64,000 nucleotides of DNA from Allodiplogaster sudhausi. Lineage: Eukaryota > Nematoda > Chromadorea > Rhabditida > Diplogasteridae. Below the pieces are notes generated by a model that saw only the letters and a list, made by a program, of their open reading frames with translations, made no database searches and was not told where the DNA came from. Positions 55,323 through 64,000 of this stretch are shown one piece after another. The translations under genes were made by a program, and so were the position numbers. Each line of letters opens with the position of its first letter. The first letter of the stretch is position 1. The stretch lies in NCBI GenBank assembly GCA_945643635.1, contig CALZFC010000041.1, positions 1,486,501 through 1,550,500 of the forward strand. The letters run 5' to 3'.

Positions 55323-55927
55323 ATGCCCGCCGGCTGCGAAGTGGGATTATTATTATTGATTTATTATTTCTATTCGATGATATTTTATTGTAAACTAGCT
55401 TATTAGCTTTGGTTCAAAATTCTCCATAAAATTAATTTAAATTACAAGAAATTGAAAATAAAATATATTTAAAAAAAAAAGTGAATAACTCTTTAGGAAC
55501 TCGGTGTACGGCTTCGTCTTCGTCGTTATCACGCTGAACGTGGGGCTGCTGCTCCTCATTCGATTCCACGCCTTCCGCAAGGTGCGACTTCCCCCCTCTC
55601 CATCTCTTTCTCTATTCTCTCTCACAGTTCTCTCACTCTCCCCTCACCCCTCTCTCCTTCTCTCTTTCTCCTTCTCCTTCTCTCTCTCTCTCTCTCCCTC
55701 TCTTTCTCTCTCTCTTTCCTTCTCCCTCACCTTTCTCTCTCACTCCCTCCCTCTCTCTCTCTCTCTCTCAGCTGGACTCCCGTCTCCGCTCCTCCACCAC
55801 GAGCACCTTCGAAGTGATGGATGCCGTGCTCCGCCGCCTCCTCCCGGTCGAGCTCTCTCGCGAGATCAACCGAATCGCGCTTCTCGAGCTGATGAAGGAA
55901 GGCACCGAGGTCTCGCTCATGCAGTAG
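55323..55927 (+). pseudogene. Single-pass membrane protein, family copy 5 (8-bp deletion)
   Basis: Exon 1 (55,323-55,340) is MPAGCE. Exon 2 (55,497-55,581) is 85 bp instead of 102. At least one loss right after the ELG codons shifts the frame, although the transmembrane core (YGFVFVVITLNVGLLLLI) is open in the shifted frame. Exon 3 (55,772-55,927) is intact. The five-unit minisatellite follows at 55,929-56,032. Confidence 0.65.
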
Positions 55928-56983
55928 AGTGTCCCACTCTGCTCCGATCCGTCCCACTCTGCTCCGATCTGTCCCACTCTGCTCCGAGCTGTCCCACTAT
56001 GTTCCGATCTTTCCCACTCTGCTCCGATCTACGGTGGCTGTATCTTGGCCCTCTGCTTCGATATTTGCCCTTGGAATAAATGTTTTGCTGCATTGTCTTT
56101 TATATGGGAAATATGGCGCATAATGCATATAATATTGTTTGGAACGGTTTTGAGGGAAATCAAGGATGAAATTTATTCGTTCGGAAACTGTTCCACCGCG
56201 AACACGCAAATGGTAACCGAAAAAGGGTGGGTGACCGTTTGAAATTGTATAAAAATGAGGGACCAATGGGCATAAACAGAGTTAACTTACGGATACCGTA
56301 ATCCTCCTAATTCCCCTGGGGATTGTCCATTCACGTAATTTATCTAACGCGTTTTGCTGGATTGCCGTATTGTTTGCTATGTAAATCTTTGCATCTTCAG
56401 CAAAGAGTGCATGAGGCGCTAGGAGGGAGATATTCTGGTAGGTGGTTGAAAAAATAAATAAAAGGAGAGCTACAATGAAAGAACCTTGAGGTATCCAGAG
56501 AATATTGGATAAAATTTGTACTTAGAATTTTCACAATTAACACGTAGAGTTCGGGCTGACAAAAAAAAGTCTATTAAGCGGAGGAGACACACCGATATGC
56601 CATAAGCTCTAGCTTACATAAGAAAACGCTTTTGGGAACGGAACCGAAGGCCGCGGACAGTTCGGGAACACATGAAGAAGCCCTCTGACTGATCAGAGAG
56701 CTTACGTGATGATAGAGTTTATGCGATCATAGAGCTACATATAATGGAAAGAAAGGAGACAAAAGGCCGAAGCGAGGTGTCAAACGTATATAGACGGAGA
56801 AGAGAAAAGTAAATGATTGAACGGGGAAGCCGGGACCAAGAGAAGGATGGCAGCTGAACATGCAACAAACAAAAAAACACCTCCGTGCATGGCAGTAAAA
56901 TGCAAAGGAAAGACTTATATAAAAGTGGCAAGAAATCCGAGTGGGAATAGTACAGAGAGATAAAGGGAAGCAGAGAAAGAGAA
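55928..56983. other. Spacer with minisatellite, LINE relic and B8 promoter
   Basis: Minisatellite 55,929-56,032, LINE relic 56,283-56,610, B8 TATA box (TATAAAAG) at 56,918-56,925. Confidence 0.6.
56283..56610 (-). mobile_element. LINE reverse-transcriptase relic, antisense to copy 5
   Basis: Matches 51,900-52,240 in reverse. Same relationship to the upstream membrane-protein copy as in the other cassettes. Confidence 0.65.
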
Positions 56984-57615
56984 ATGACATCCACTCTTTT
57001 TCTCTGCTTCCTCTTCGCGAGCCTTCTCTTCACGCCTTCCATCGCTTTCACGTGCGGCGCGAATCGTTTCCAGAACTTTATGACAAATATCGTCATCGCA
57101 GTCCACTGCAAATCGCGTCTTTCGCAGTTTGACAATTACTGCCGGTAAAATTTTATTTATTTAGTTATTTTATTAAGAAATTTGACATCAAACTTATGCT
57201 TCGCAAATCTTTTAACTTACGTGGTTGCGTCCTTATCTTGGTCTTATAAATTATTATGTTATGATGTCTTATTCATATAATATGTCCAGTGAGACTACTT
57301 CATCATGGGTTCATGGTGAAAGATGTAAATGCTCTCCCTGGCAGCGCGCACGACGCGTGCTACGACGGCCAGGGTGGCCGCGCCAGGCGACGACTCCTTC
57401 AGCACCTGTCTGAAAGCTGCCGCCGCCGGCACCCATCTCTGCAACGCAGACTCGTACGCCCTCTGCAACGCCGTGCGCCGATTCGGCCAGAAAGCTTGGG
57501 TGGTGGGGAAGAACATGAGAGGAAGGCACATGAAGCTAGGTATGAAATAAGGCTGTACAGTATGGAAAATTCTATCAGCAATCCTGAAAATTTCATTAAG
57601 TTTCGTCTAGTTTGA
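56984..57615 (+). pseudogene. Secreted PLA2-like gene, copy B8 (frameshift)
   Basis: Exon 1 (56,984-57,144) has a signal peptide (MTSTLFLCFLFASLLF) and FTCGANRFQNFM, but ends NYCR, losing one of the two adjacent cysteines. Exon 2 from 57,345 keeps AHDACYDGQGGRA. A deletion at about 57,386 then shifts the frame, so that CDDSFC becomes RRRLLQH. The cysteine-rich second half is lost. Confidence 0.8.
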
Positions 57616-57650
57616 AGGGAAATATGCTAGAAAAAAGAAAATATGCACTT

Positions 57651-57850
57651 TTATAGCACGCTACTGTATGCATGTAGGTTCAGATTTAATAGTAAAAGCA
57701 GCGCCGCGCAAAAGTCGGCTGCCGACGTGCAGTCGTTGAGCTTGCAGTCTTGCTTGAGGATGGCGATGGCGAGACGAGAAATGGCAGTGGAGAGGAGAGG
57801 TGAGCTGGCGTACTCGGCGAGCACTTTGGGCGGCACGGCGGCCACAGCCT
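57651..57850 (-). pseudogene. Partial paralog of the unrecognised gene D
   Basis: A minus-strand exon after a TTTAAATAG acceptor at 57,850 reads AVPPKVLAEYASSPLLSTAI and CKLNDCTSAADFCAALLLLL. It matches the VLPPKYLSGHQC and VRDFCAVLLAAYKI parts of gene D at 60.8 kb. It stops soon after, next to PLA2 copy B8, so only one exon is left. Confidence 0.5.
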
Positions 57851-58374
57851 ATTTAAAATGTACAAGAAATATGAGATTTTTTTATTACATATGAATAGAA
57901 GTTAGAAAAAAGTAATGAAATCTCGGGACATTTGAAAGTACAGAGCATGAAATTGCAGACAGAAACAAGAAGGATGATAATAAACCCCATTACAATAGCC
58001 CATATATACTGTATGATGTTCATATATACCGTATCTTCTTATGTATACCATATCATGCTTTGCTTTACCATACTTAAATACACATATCTTTATTACCTTA
58101 ACACGTGGCAGCAGCACGTAAATAAATAAATCAAATCAATAAATATGCTATTTTCTTCACATAATTAAAAGGGGCATTTTGTGGCTTATAAGCATTATAA
58201 TGAGACTCGTTAGCACCCTCATTTTAGATGCCTCGATACATGATTAAGTGGTGCAATTTTTTTTAATTTTTATGACTCAAGCATTTTCTCATTGGTTTTT
58301 TTCCTCCTTCTCTCTTTCTCTCTTGCATACACACGATCTCTCTGTATATTTCACCTCTCTCACTCTTTGCTCTT

Positions 58375-58407
<33 letters not shown>

Positions 58408-58820
58408 TTCTAAGCCATGTTGGCACACTTCTGCCGACCTGTCCGCGTCGAGTGCACAGAAAATGACAAAATGTATGCATATCGACTTTTTTCAGAACAT
58501 ACCATTAGTAAGCAGTTTTCTCTGCCTCTCTTCCATCTACCACACTCGATCTGCTTCCCTCACTCTGTCTCTGTCTCTCTATTCCTCTGCCGATCTTGTA
58601 TCACTCTCATCACACTCTTTACTTGTTCCACACAATTTCTGACTCTTATAAACAGATTTATCAAATGCACGAACTCAACAAAAATTCGAAAAAGAAGCAA
58701 CTCACAAAGAGTAGAAAAATTAGAGCGAATTGTTCGAAGAAAATGAAATCCAATGAATAAATGGACGTTGAAATACTACAAAAGATATGTAACAAGTGAA
58801 TCAATGCTCACAGTCCAGCT
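57851..58820. other. Spacer
   Basis: AT-rich with CT microsatellites at 58,305-58,410. No exon with support. Confidence 0.4.
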
Positions 58821-59446
58821 TTATTCAGCCCATTCATCAAGCTGTTTGGCCTTCGTTGCCTCCTCATACCCCTGAGCATAAGCAGGTTTGTGTGGCTGCG
58901 TCGGCTTGACCTTGTTGAGTCCGTCGAGGACACCCTGGAGCTCGAGTGAAGCGGTTGGGTGGCCTGCCGGAGTGAGCTCGGCATCGAAGGAGAGTGAGAA
59001 GAGACGAGAGAAGCGGCCAATACTCGAGGCAAGAGTGTCTTCGGAAAGTTCGGGCAGATAAATTCGGATCATCTCACAGCCTTCTTCGTCCTTCTTCGGG
59101 AAAGCGCCGCGCTTGTAGGCGTGATAGTAGGCGAGAATCTCATCGTAGACACCCTCCAGGAGACGTCCGGCGTGTAGAGGAAGTGGTAGACGGTCGGCCA
59201 GAGGATGGCAGCCTTGAGCTTTTTGAAGCCGTAGCAGAGCATGTTGAGCGTGTCGCGGCCAGGCGACGAGTAGACGGAGGAGGCCGCAGAGAATTCTGGC
59301 TGCTTGGCCAGGAGCCGAAGCAGTGACATGAGCGTAGGGATGCGCGCCTCGCAGTTGCCGCCGCGAAGAAGCTGCTCAGTAATCGCGTCGGTCACTCCGG
59401 TCACAATCTTGCCGAGTGCATCTTTGAGGCCCTTGGCATTGTCCAT

Positions 59447-60703
59447 ATGACGCGATTTGCGAGAGTATCAAAATGGCCGGGGACCCGGCAAAATTAGATT
59501 TCGCTCAAAAGCTCTTTATAGGTACTTTTTAACAAGACGAAACGATTGGAATGGGTCCGGGACTCTGAAATCGCCATTTTGGCGAGCTGTGCGAGGATTA
59601 AAATTCGAGAGCCCGATGAAACTTGCAGAGATAGTCGCACATCCGCGTTCGCAGTTTCGCACACAATAAAGCAATATTCGTGAAATTTTTTTCATAAATA
59701 AACAAGATATTGCTTAATAAAGCTACTAAAGTAGAATTCTAAAATATTCACTTTTATGGTCTCTCTAGACTTTGAAGAGGCGCCATTCCCTTATATGGAA
59801 ATTAGTCATGGGTTTTCTATCTTAAGTTGTAGAGCAAAAAATTATCTTTCCATTGAGCTATAGTATGCCAGATACCGACGAGCTGTTTTATGTTTCCCAA
59901 TTATAAAACTGTTGAAATACGCTCGATTCAGTGCCTGTGCATCTGCTTGCACTTTGTTTAGGCCTTACCCACGCTGAAAACTCAACACAAGCGATATACC
60001 GCATGAACGTAATCTAGGGAATTTATGTAGGCTATTATGTAACTGTTTAAATAAAATTTAAATGAAAACAAATTTATTAATTGTCGGGAAAACGAGTTCG
60101 CTCGCTCGGGGAATCGAACCTTTGCATTGCGGCCCCAACTCCTTCGCAATACACTAAATCACGCCTCCTGGGAGAGACAATGTCATTCTTCTTACCCTGC
60201 CCGGTGCATAGGCCCCGGTCAACAGTTTTATGATTGGGAAACATAAAAAAGCTCGTCGGTATCTAGCATACCATAGCTCATTGGAAAGATAATTATTTTC
60301 TCTACAACTTAAGATAGAAAACCCACGACTAATTTCCATATAAGAGAGTGGCGCCTCTCCAAAGTCTTGAGGCCGCTGAGGCCATAAAAGTGATTATTTT
60401 CAAATTCTACTTTAGTAGCTTTATAAAGCAATATCTTGTCTATTTATGACAAAATTTTCACTAATATCACTCTATTCTGGGCGAAACAGCGAACGCGAAT
60501 GTGCGACCATCTCTGCAAGTTTCATCGGGCTCTCGAATTTTAAACCTCGCACAGCTCGCCAAAATGGCGATTTCAGACTCCAGTGCCCATTCCAATCGCT
60601 TCGCCGTGTTGAAAAGTACCTATAACGAGCTTTTGAGCAAAATCTAATTTTGCCGGGTCCCCGGCTCCTTGGCTTCCTTACGATTCTCTCGAAAATCGCG
60701 TCT
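59447..60703. mobile_element. Long-TIR foldback element, about 1.26 kb
   Basis: Inverted arms of about 480 bp (59,447-59,925 and 60,222-60,703), about 85-90% similar by eye. The ends read GACGCGATTTGCGAGAG and GACGCGATTTTCGAGAG. Flanking TA on both sides fits a TA target duplication. The 300-bp centre carries a tRNA-like sequence. No transposase. Confidence 0.82.
60090..60172 (-). other. tRNA-like (SINE-type) sequence in the foldback loop
   Basis: The minus strand has a perfect B-box GGTTCGATTCC (60,110-60,120) and, about 45 bp upstream, TGATTTAGTG as a poor A-box. The acceptor and anticodon stems are imperfect, so this is a tRNA-derived relic and not a tRNA gene. Confidence 0.5.
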
Positions 60704-61087
60704 TATAAGCGGCACAGCGAATATTACGTGTCAGGTTGTCAGGAAGTGTGATTGGTTCAGGATCGCGAGAAAGTCCAAGCTTCTCCTTCATGTCCTTGGC
60801 GTTCAGCACGAATGGACAGACGTCGTTGATCTTGTAGGCTGCCAAGAGGACTGCGCAAAAGTCGCGGACGCGAATGTCGCTCCTCAGCTTGACGTCATGC
60901 TTGAGCATCGCCGTCGCAACGAGCGCGACGCCCGAGGAGAGAGACGTCGAGCATTGATGGCCGGAGAGGTATTTGGGCGGGAGAACAGCTTCGGCCTTGC
61001 TGACCGTGAACACGCCGAGACTCGGACGCCAGGACATTTCTCTTCTGTGCAGGATGAATAGAACGAAAGGAGCCGAGGAGACGAACT

Positions 61088-62355
61088 CTGCAGCGAGAAT
61101 CAATAAAAATATTTAAATGAAAAAGGAACTTATGACATTTAAAAAAACCAAGTTTCTGAGGAAAGCGTTCGTAAAGAGAAGAAGAAAAGAAATGACTTAA
61201 TGTGTTGGCATGCTTGCAGAATGCAGAACTTACACCTGAATTGGCTATTTTTAGCACCTAATCTCTTTCTTTCGCACTTCTTACTTTGCCCTTTCTGTCT
61301 TCTTTATCTCACTTTCCCACTCTTCTCTTTCTCTCTCCCTCTTTCTCTCTCACTCTTCCTAACTCTCTTTCTCTCGCTCTCTCTCTCCCTGCCCCAGCAG
61401 CTATATCTAATGCAGTCTCTTTTTCTCTTCTCTCATTCTGTTGTATCTTTTCTCTCTAGCCGCTACGACATATGCAATATTTCTCTCTCTCTCTCTCTCT
61501 CTCTTACTCTCTCCCAATCTTTCTCTCTCTCTCTTACTCTCTCCCATTCTCTCTCTCTCTCTAACTGCCTCTTTCTCTCTCTCTTTTGGAGGCATACATA
61601 TCTCTTCTGACAATGAGGTCACTCAATTAGCTATCGCTGCACTACGCAGTTTGCGATCTCTTAGGTCATGATCGTGAGAAATGTTGCACTCAGTCAGCAC
61701 CTGTTTAAGCACTTATAGTTAATCTACAGCTTGACATGACTTTTCAAGGAGGAGAAAAAATTCAAATAGGATTTTCTTACATTTTGAAATCGTTATCGAA
61801 CCTTCATTCGAATATTTTATCAACTAACCTATTGAGATCTACAAAAGAAGAGCATTGTTGAAGTATGTATGTGTGTATGTTAGAACAAAATTCCAATGTC
61901 AGTATAACACCGGAGACAATCCAATACTCCGTAGAAGTGCATTCCAGAAACCGAATGCATGACGGAAAATTGGTAATGCTTATGTAATATAGTCGTATTC
62001 CGCTTTGGAAAAGATTTTGGACCCAAAGGGCCAGGTCGGCAAACAAAAGGTGAACCAACTTGATTCTCTGACTTGTACCCAATGTCGGCCCTGGCCCGGC
62101 CCCGGAGGATGACCCGGAAGAGGCCCCGCCCAAAGCTGAATACGGCCTTTTTTTAATACGGCCTTTTTTTACGATTCAATCAGTTCCATTCGTCTTTTCT
62201 CGTCATTCACACTGTTTGCACCCTTCGGAGTCGGTTGGCTCCGATTCGATCTGGTTAATTTTAATTTTAATTTTATTCATTTCTCTATATAACCATGAAT
62301 TCATTACCTTTTTTTTTAGAAAATAAAAAAGAATAATACTTTTCTTTGCTAAGGG
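61088..62355. other. Spacer between gene D and the kinase
   Basis: CT-rich 61,265-61,590. A short GC-rich tract GGCCCTGGCCCGGCCCCGGA lies at about 62,087. No exon assigned. Confidence 0.45.
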
Positions 62356-63881
62356 ATGCCGACGCGAAACACAAAGGTGTCCACGGGAAAGCAGCGAACT
62401 CCAAAGGCACGAAATACAACAACAATATTTAAAAAAAAAAAATCAATCTTAAATTATATTTTTTTATTTAAAGCCAATTTCAATTGTAAAAAAAATCTGT
62501 TACTTCCAGTTAAGATTCTGTTGCGGGAAGACAAATATAGTGAAAGAATATTACCAAGAATTTCTTGACTTTCAGGAAAGACCGAAGCTGACACGCGGAA
62601 AGGTCTTTCAGTGGAACGAGCATAAGTGAGTTGACGGGAAAAGTCGATGAAAATAGAGAAGAAATAAAAAAAAAAGATCATTTGTTTTATTTAGAGTAGC
62701 ACCAGAATATTTTTTCTGAAGGCAGGAAATTAATATCTGTTTAAAGATGACCCAAAACTCCTGCACGGAAAATTTCGCTGATAACTGCCGAGATTCTATT
62801 AGCACTAAGCTTTTTAATATAGATAATATTTGTACTGACAGCAGTACAAAAGGAGTCGTCTTCTTTCCTGAATTATTCATATGATATAATGGAAAAAAAA
62901 TTTTGTTTTAAGTGTATACTTGTTTTTTCCGGATAGAACCATTTTTGCATTCCAATTCAGAAATTTGATATTCTTATGTAGGTTATGAAAAGAATGCATT
63001 TTTAAGGGTATTTTCTTAAAAATTACATTGCAGCTACGAGATTCTCAAGCTTCTTGGCTCGGGAGGATTTGGCGACGTTTACGCAGTCAGCAAGCAAATT
63101 TTACAACAGTCTTATTAATTTTTAAGGGAAAGAAAATTTTTAATAAATACAATTCATAATTAATCAAAAAATATATTTTTAAATAATTAAATAATTAGGA
63201 AAATAAATTCATGTGAAACTCGACGATGACCCGACTCCGCACGCGATGAAGACGGAGATACAAGGCGGCAATTGTGGACCCATGTCAAGACTGCTGGTGA
63301 GGAAGGAAGGCTGGGTTGAGATGTATGTAGATACTATGTAGATGCTGGAACCTAGAGAAGGCTTGAAAGAAGGCCATGATGAATGAAAGGGAGAGGAGAG
63401 AGGGAGAAGCAGACAGAGAAGAGAGAAGGAGAATGGAGAGTGAGAGGCAGAAGGAGAGGGAGCGGGGAAGAGGAGAGGGAGAGACAGAGACAGAAGGAGA
63501 GGGGGAAATGGAGATGCAGAAAGAGGGGGGAGAGGAGATAAAGGTACCGGATATAAGGAAATGATGTAGTAAATGGCTAAGGAAAGGCCACAGTGGCAGA
63601 CAGCGAAAAGAAGCGAGACTGGAAAGGAAGCGGGTACTTATCGTAAGAGGAAAAAAAATGAAATCTGTGATTTTACAATTTGCTTCCAAGTAACTAGACT
63701 GGATCGATACCTTTGTATTTATAGAATGGTTACCAGCCCTGTACCGTTTTGATCTGATCTGAATATTGTTTTCCGAAAATAATCCACCGTTTTTCCCTTG
63801 AGACGGAAGTGAAAATCCTCGCGCTCTGCGAAGAGATCGAGGCTTCGAAGAAGGCACACTTTGTCGAGCTGATCGACAGAG
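62356..63881 (+). CDS. CK1/TTBK-like protein kinase, N-lobe only (runs off window, one doubtful splice)
   Basis: Exon 62,356-62,376 (MPTRNTK) uses a GTGTCC donor. Exon 62,576-62,625 reads RPKLTRGKVFQWNEH. Exon from 63,034 reads YEILKLLGSGGFGDVYAV, the glycine-rich ATP loop. A block ending 63,296 has DPTPHAMKTEIQGG, where AMK holds the invariant lysine. Exon 63,803-63,881 has TEVKILALCEEIE and HFVELIDRG, typical of casein-kinase-1/TTBK kinases, a family expanded in nematodes. The catalytic loop would lie beyond the window. The block with the lysine has no in-frame AG acceptor: the only nearby one (63,198) leads to stops in all three frames. Either it is spliced unusually or the gene is broken. 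Confidence 0.65.
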
Positions 63882-63890
63882 GTTTCTTCC

Positions 63891-63953
63891 ATGATGACGT
63901 CATCAGTATTCCTTGATGACGTTATCAGTATTCTTTGATGACGTCATCAGTAG
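63891..63953. repeat. Three 22-bp units carrying TGACGTCA
   Basis: TGACGTCA at 63,895, TGACGTTA at 63,917 and TGACGTCA at 63,939, exactly 22 bp apart, in an intron of the kinase. TGACGTCA is the palindromic CRE/bZIP site. Confidence 0.85.
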
Positions 63954-64000
63954 CCTGCCCCAGTGATCTACCATCAACTGGACAACAAGGAATAGCCTTG

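Larger units (their letters stand above)
58821..61087 (-). pseudogene. Unrecognised gene D, interrupted by a foldback element and one frameshift
   Basis: Exon 61,087-60,729 follows a GCTGCAG acceptor. It reads SSAPFVLFILHRREMSWRPS, then VLPPKYLSGHQC, VRDFCAVLLAAYKINDVC and DMKEKLGLS, and ends at a GTAATA donor. The next coding block runs from about 59,446 (LGKIVTGVTDAITEQLLRGG, AILWPTVYHFL), then shifts frame near 59,175 (LLEGVYDEILAYYHAYKRG, GCEMIRIYLPEL), and ends DEWAE with a TAA stop at 58,821. It is alpha-helical looking, soluble and has no signal peptide. I do not recognise it. The foldback element (59,447-60,703) fills the intron and abuts the second block, leaving no clear acceptor. 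The frameshift could be an assembly error. Confidence 0.5.

Noticed and set aside
60090..60172. Functional tRNA gene
   Set aside because: The B-box is perfect, but the A-box is poor and the stems do not close; it lies inside a transposon.

Overview
The window is animal nuclear DNA, almost certainly from a nematode. Genes are split into short exons with worm-type TTTCAG acceptors and GT donors. The gene content also fits: an MSP-domain protein, secreted phospholipase A2-like proteins of the nematode type, a CBP/p300-type TAZ zinc finger, a flavin amine oxidase, a CK1/TTBK-like kinase and cysteine-rich secreted proteins. CT/GA microsatellites fill many introns. I cannot place the genus. There are no bacterial operons and no CRISPR array.

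Layout. (1) 1-12,106: an MSP-domain gene, then a large near-perfect palindrome (arms 1,837-6,640 and 7,301-12,106, loop about 660 bp). Each arm carries an amine-oxidase relic, a CBP-like TAZ gene and the 3' end of a VKEE-tailed gene. Only the left arm still reaches the last amine-oxidase exon, just outside the palindrome. (2) 12,107-27,415: a plus/minus/plus zig-zag. Segment 24,456-26,994 also occurs forward at 12,107-14,665, and 21,032-26,772 occurs inverted at 14,675-20,443. The native copy is a minus-strand gene with C2H2 finger, repeated AT-hook and His-Lys-Lys exons, DRDACL-type exons and a C-terminal VKEEP/VKQEP tail; a second such gene starts in the loop. The first copy junction lies inside a hAT-like MITE. 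(3) 27.7-30.2 kb: a small membrane protein and a secreted cysteine-rich protein, flanked by a diverged direct repeat. (4) 31.6-57.6 kb: an expanded cluster built from a cassette of secreted PLA2-like gene, single-pass membrane protein gene, 20-bp minisatellite and antisense LINE reverse-transcriptase relic. Copies are tandem, inverted and head-to-head. Two PLA2 copies (47.7 and 50.9 kb) and two membrane-protein copies (31.7 and 36.9 kb) look intact; the rest show identifiable breaks. A multi-exon type I membrane protein with a duplicated ectodomain sits inside the cluster (38.6-41.5 kb). (5) 57.6-64 kb: an unrecognised gene family with a long-TIR foldback element in an intron, then the N-lobe of a CK1/TTBK-like kinase running off the window.

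The recurring theme is inverted duplication at several ages: three almost identical palindromes, older diverged head-to-head blocks in the PLA2 cluster, and a 22-bp fold-back inside a membrane-protein fragment. The largest palindromes could be real rearrangements or assembly/amplification artefacts; small differences between arms argue against simple read-through of one molecule, but this needs long reads. In the PLA2 cluster the repeated pairing of a secreted hydrolase with a small membrane protein, each with its own TATA box, suggests co-inherited function; that part is inference.
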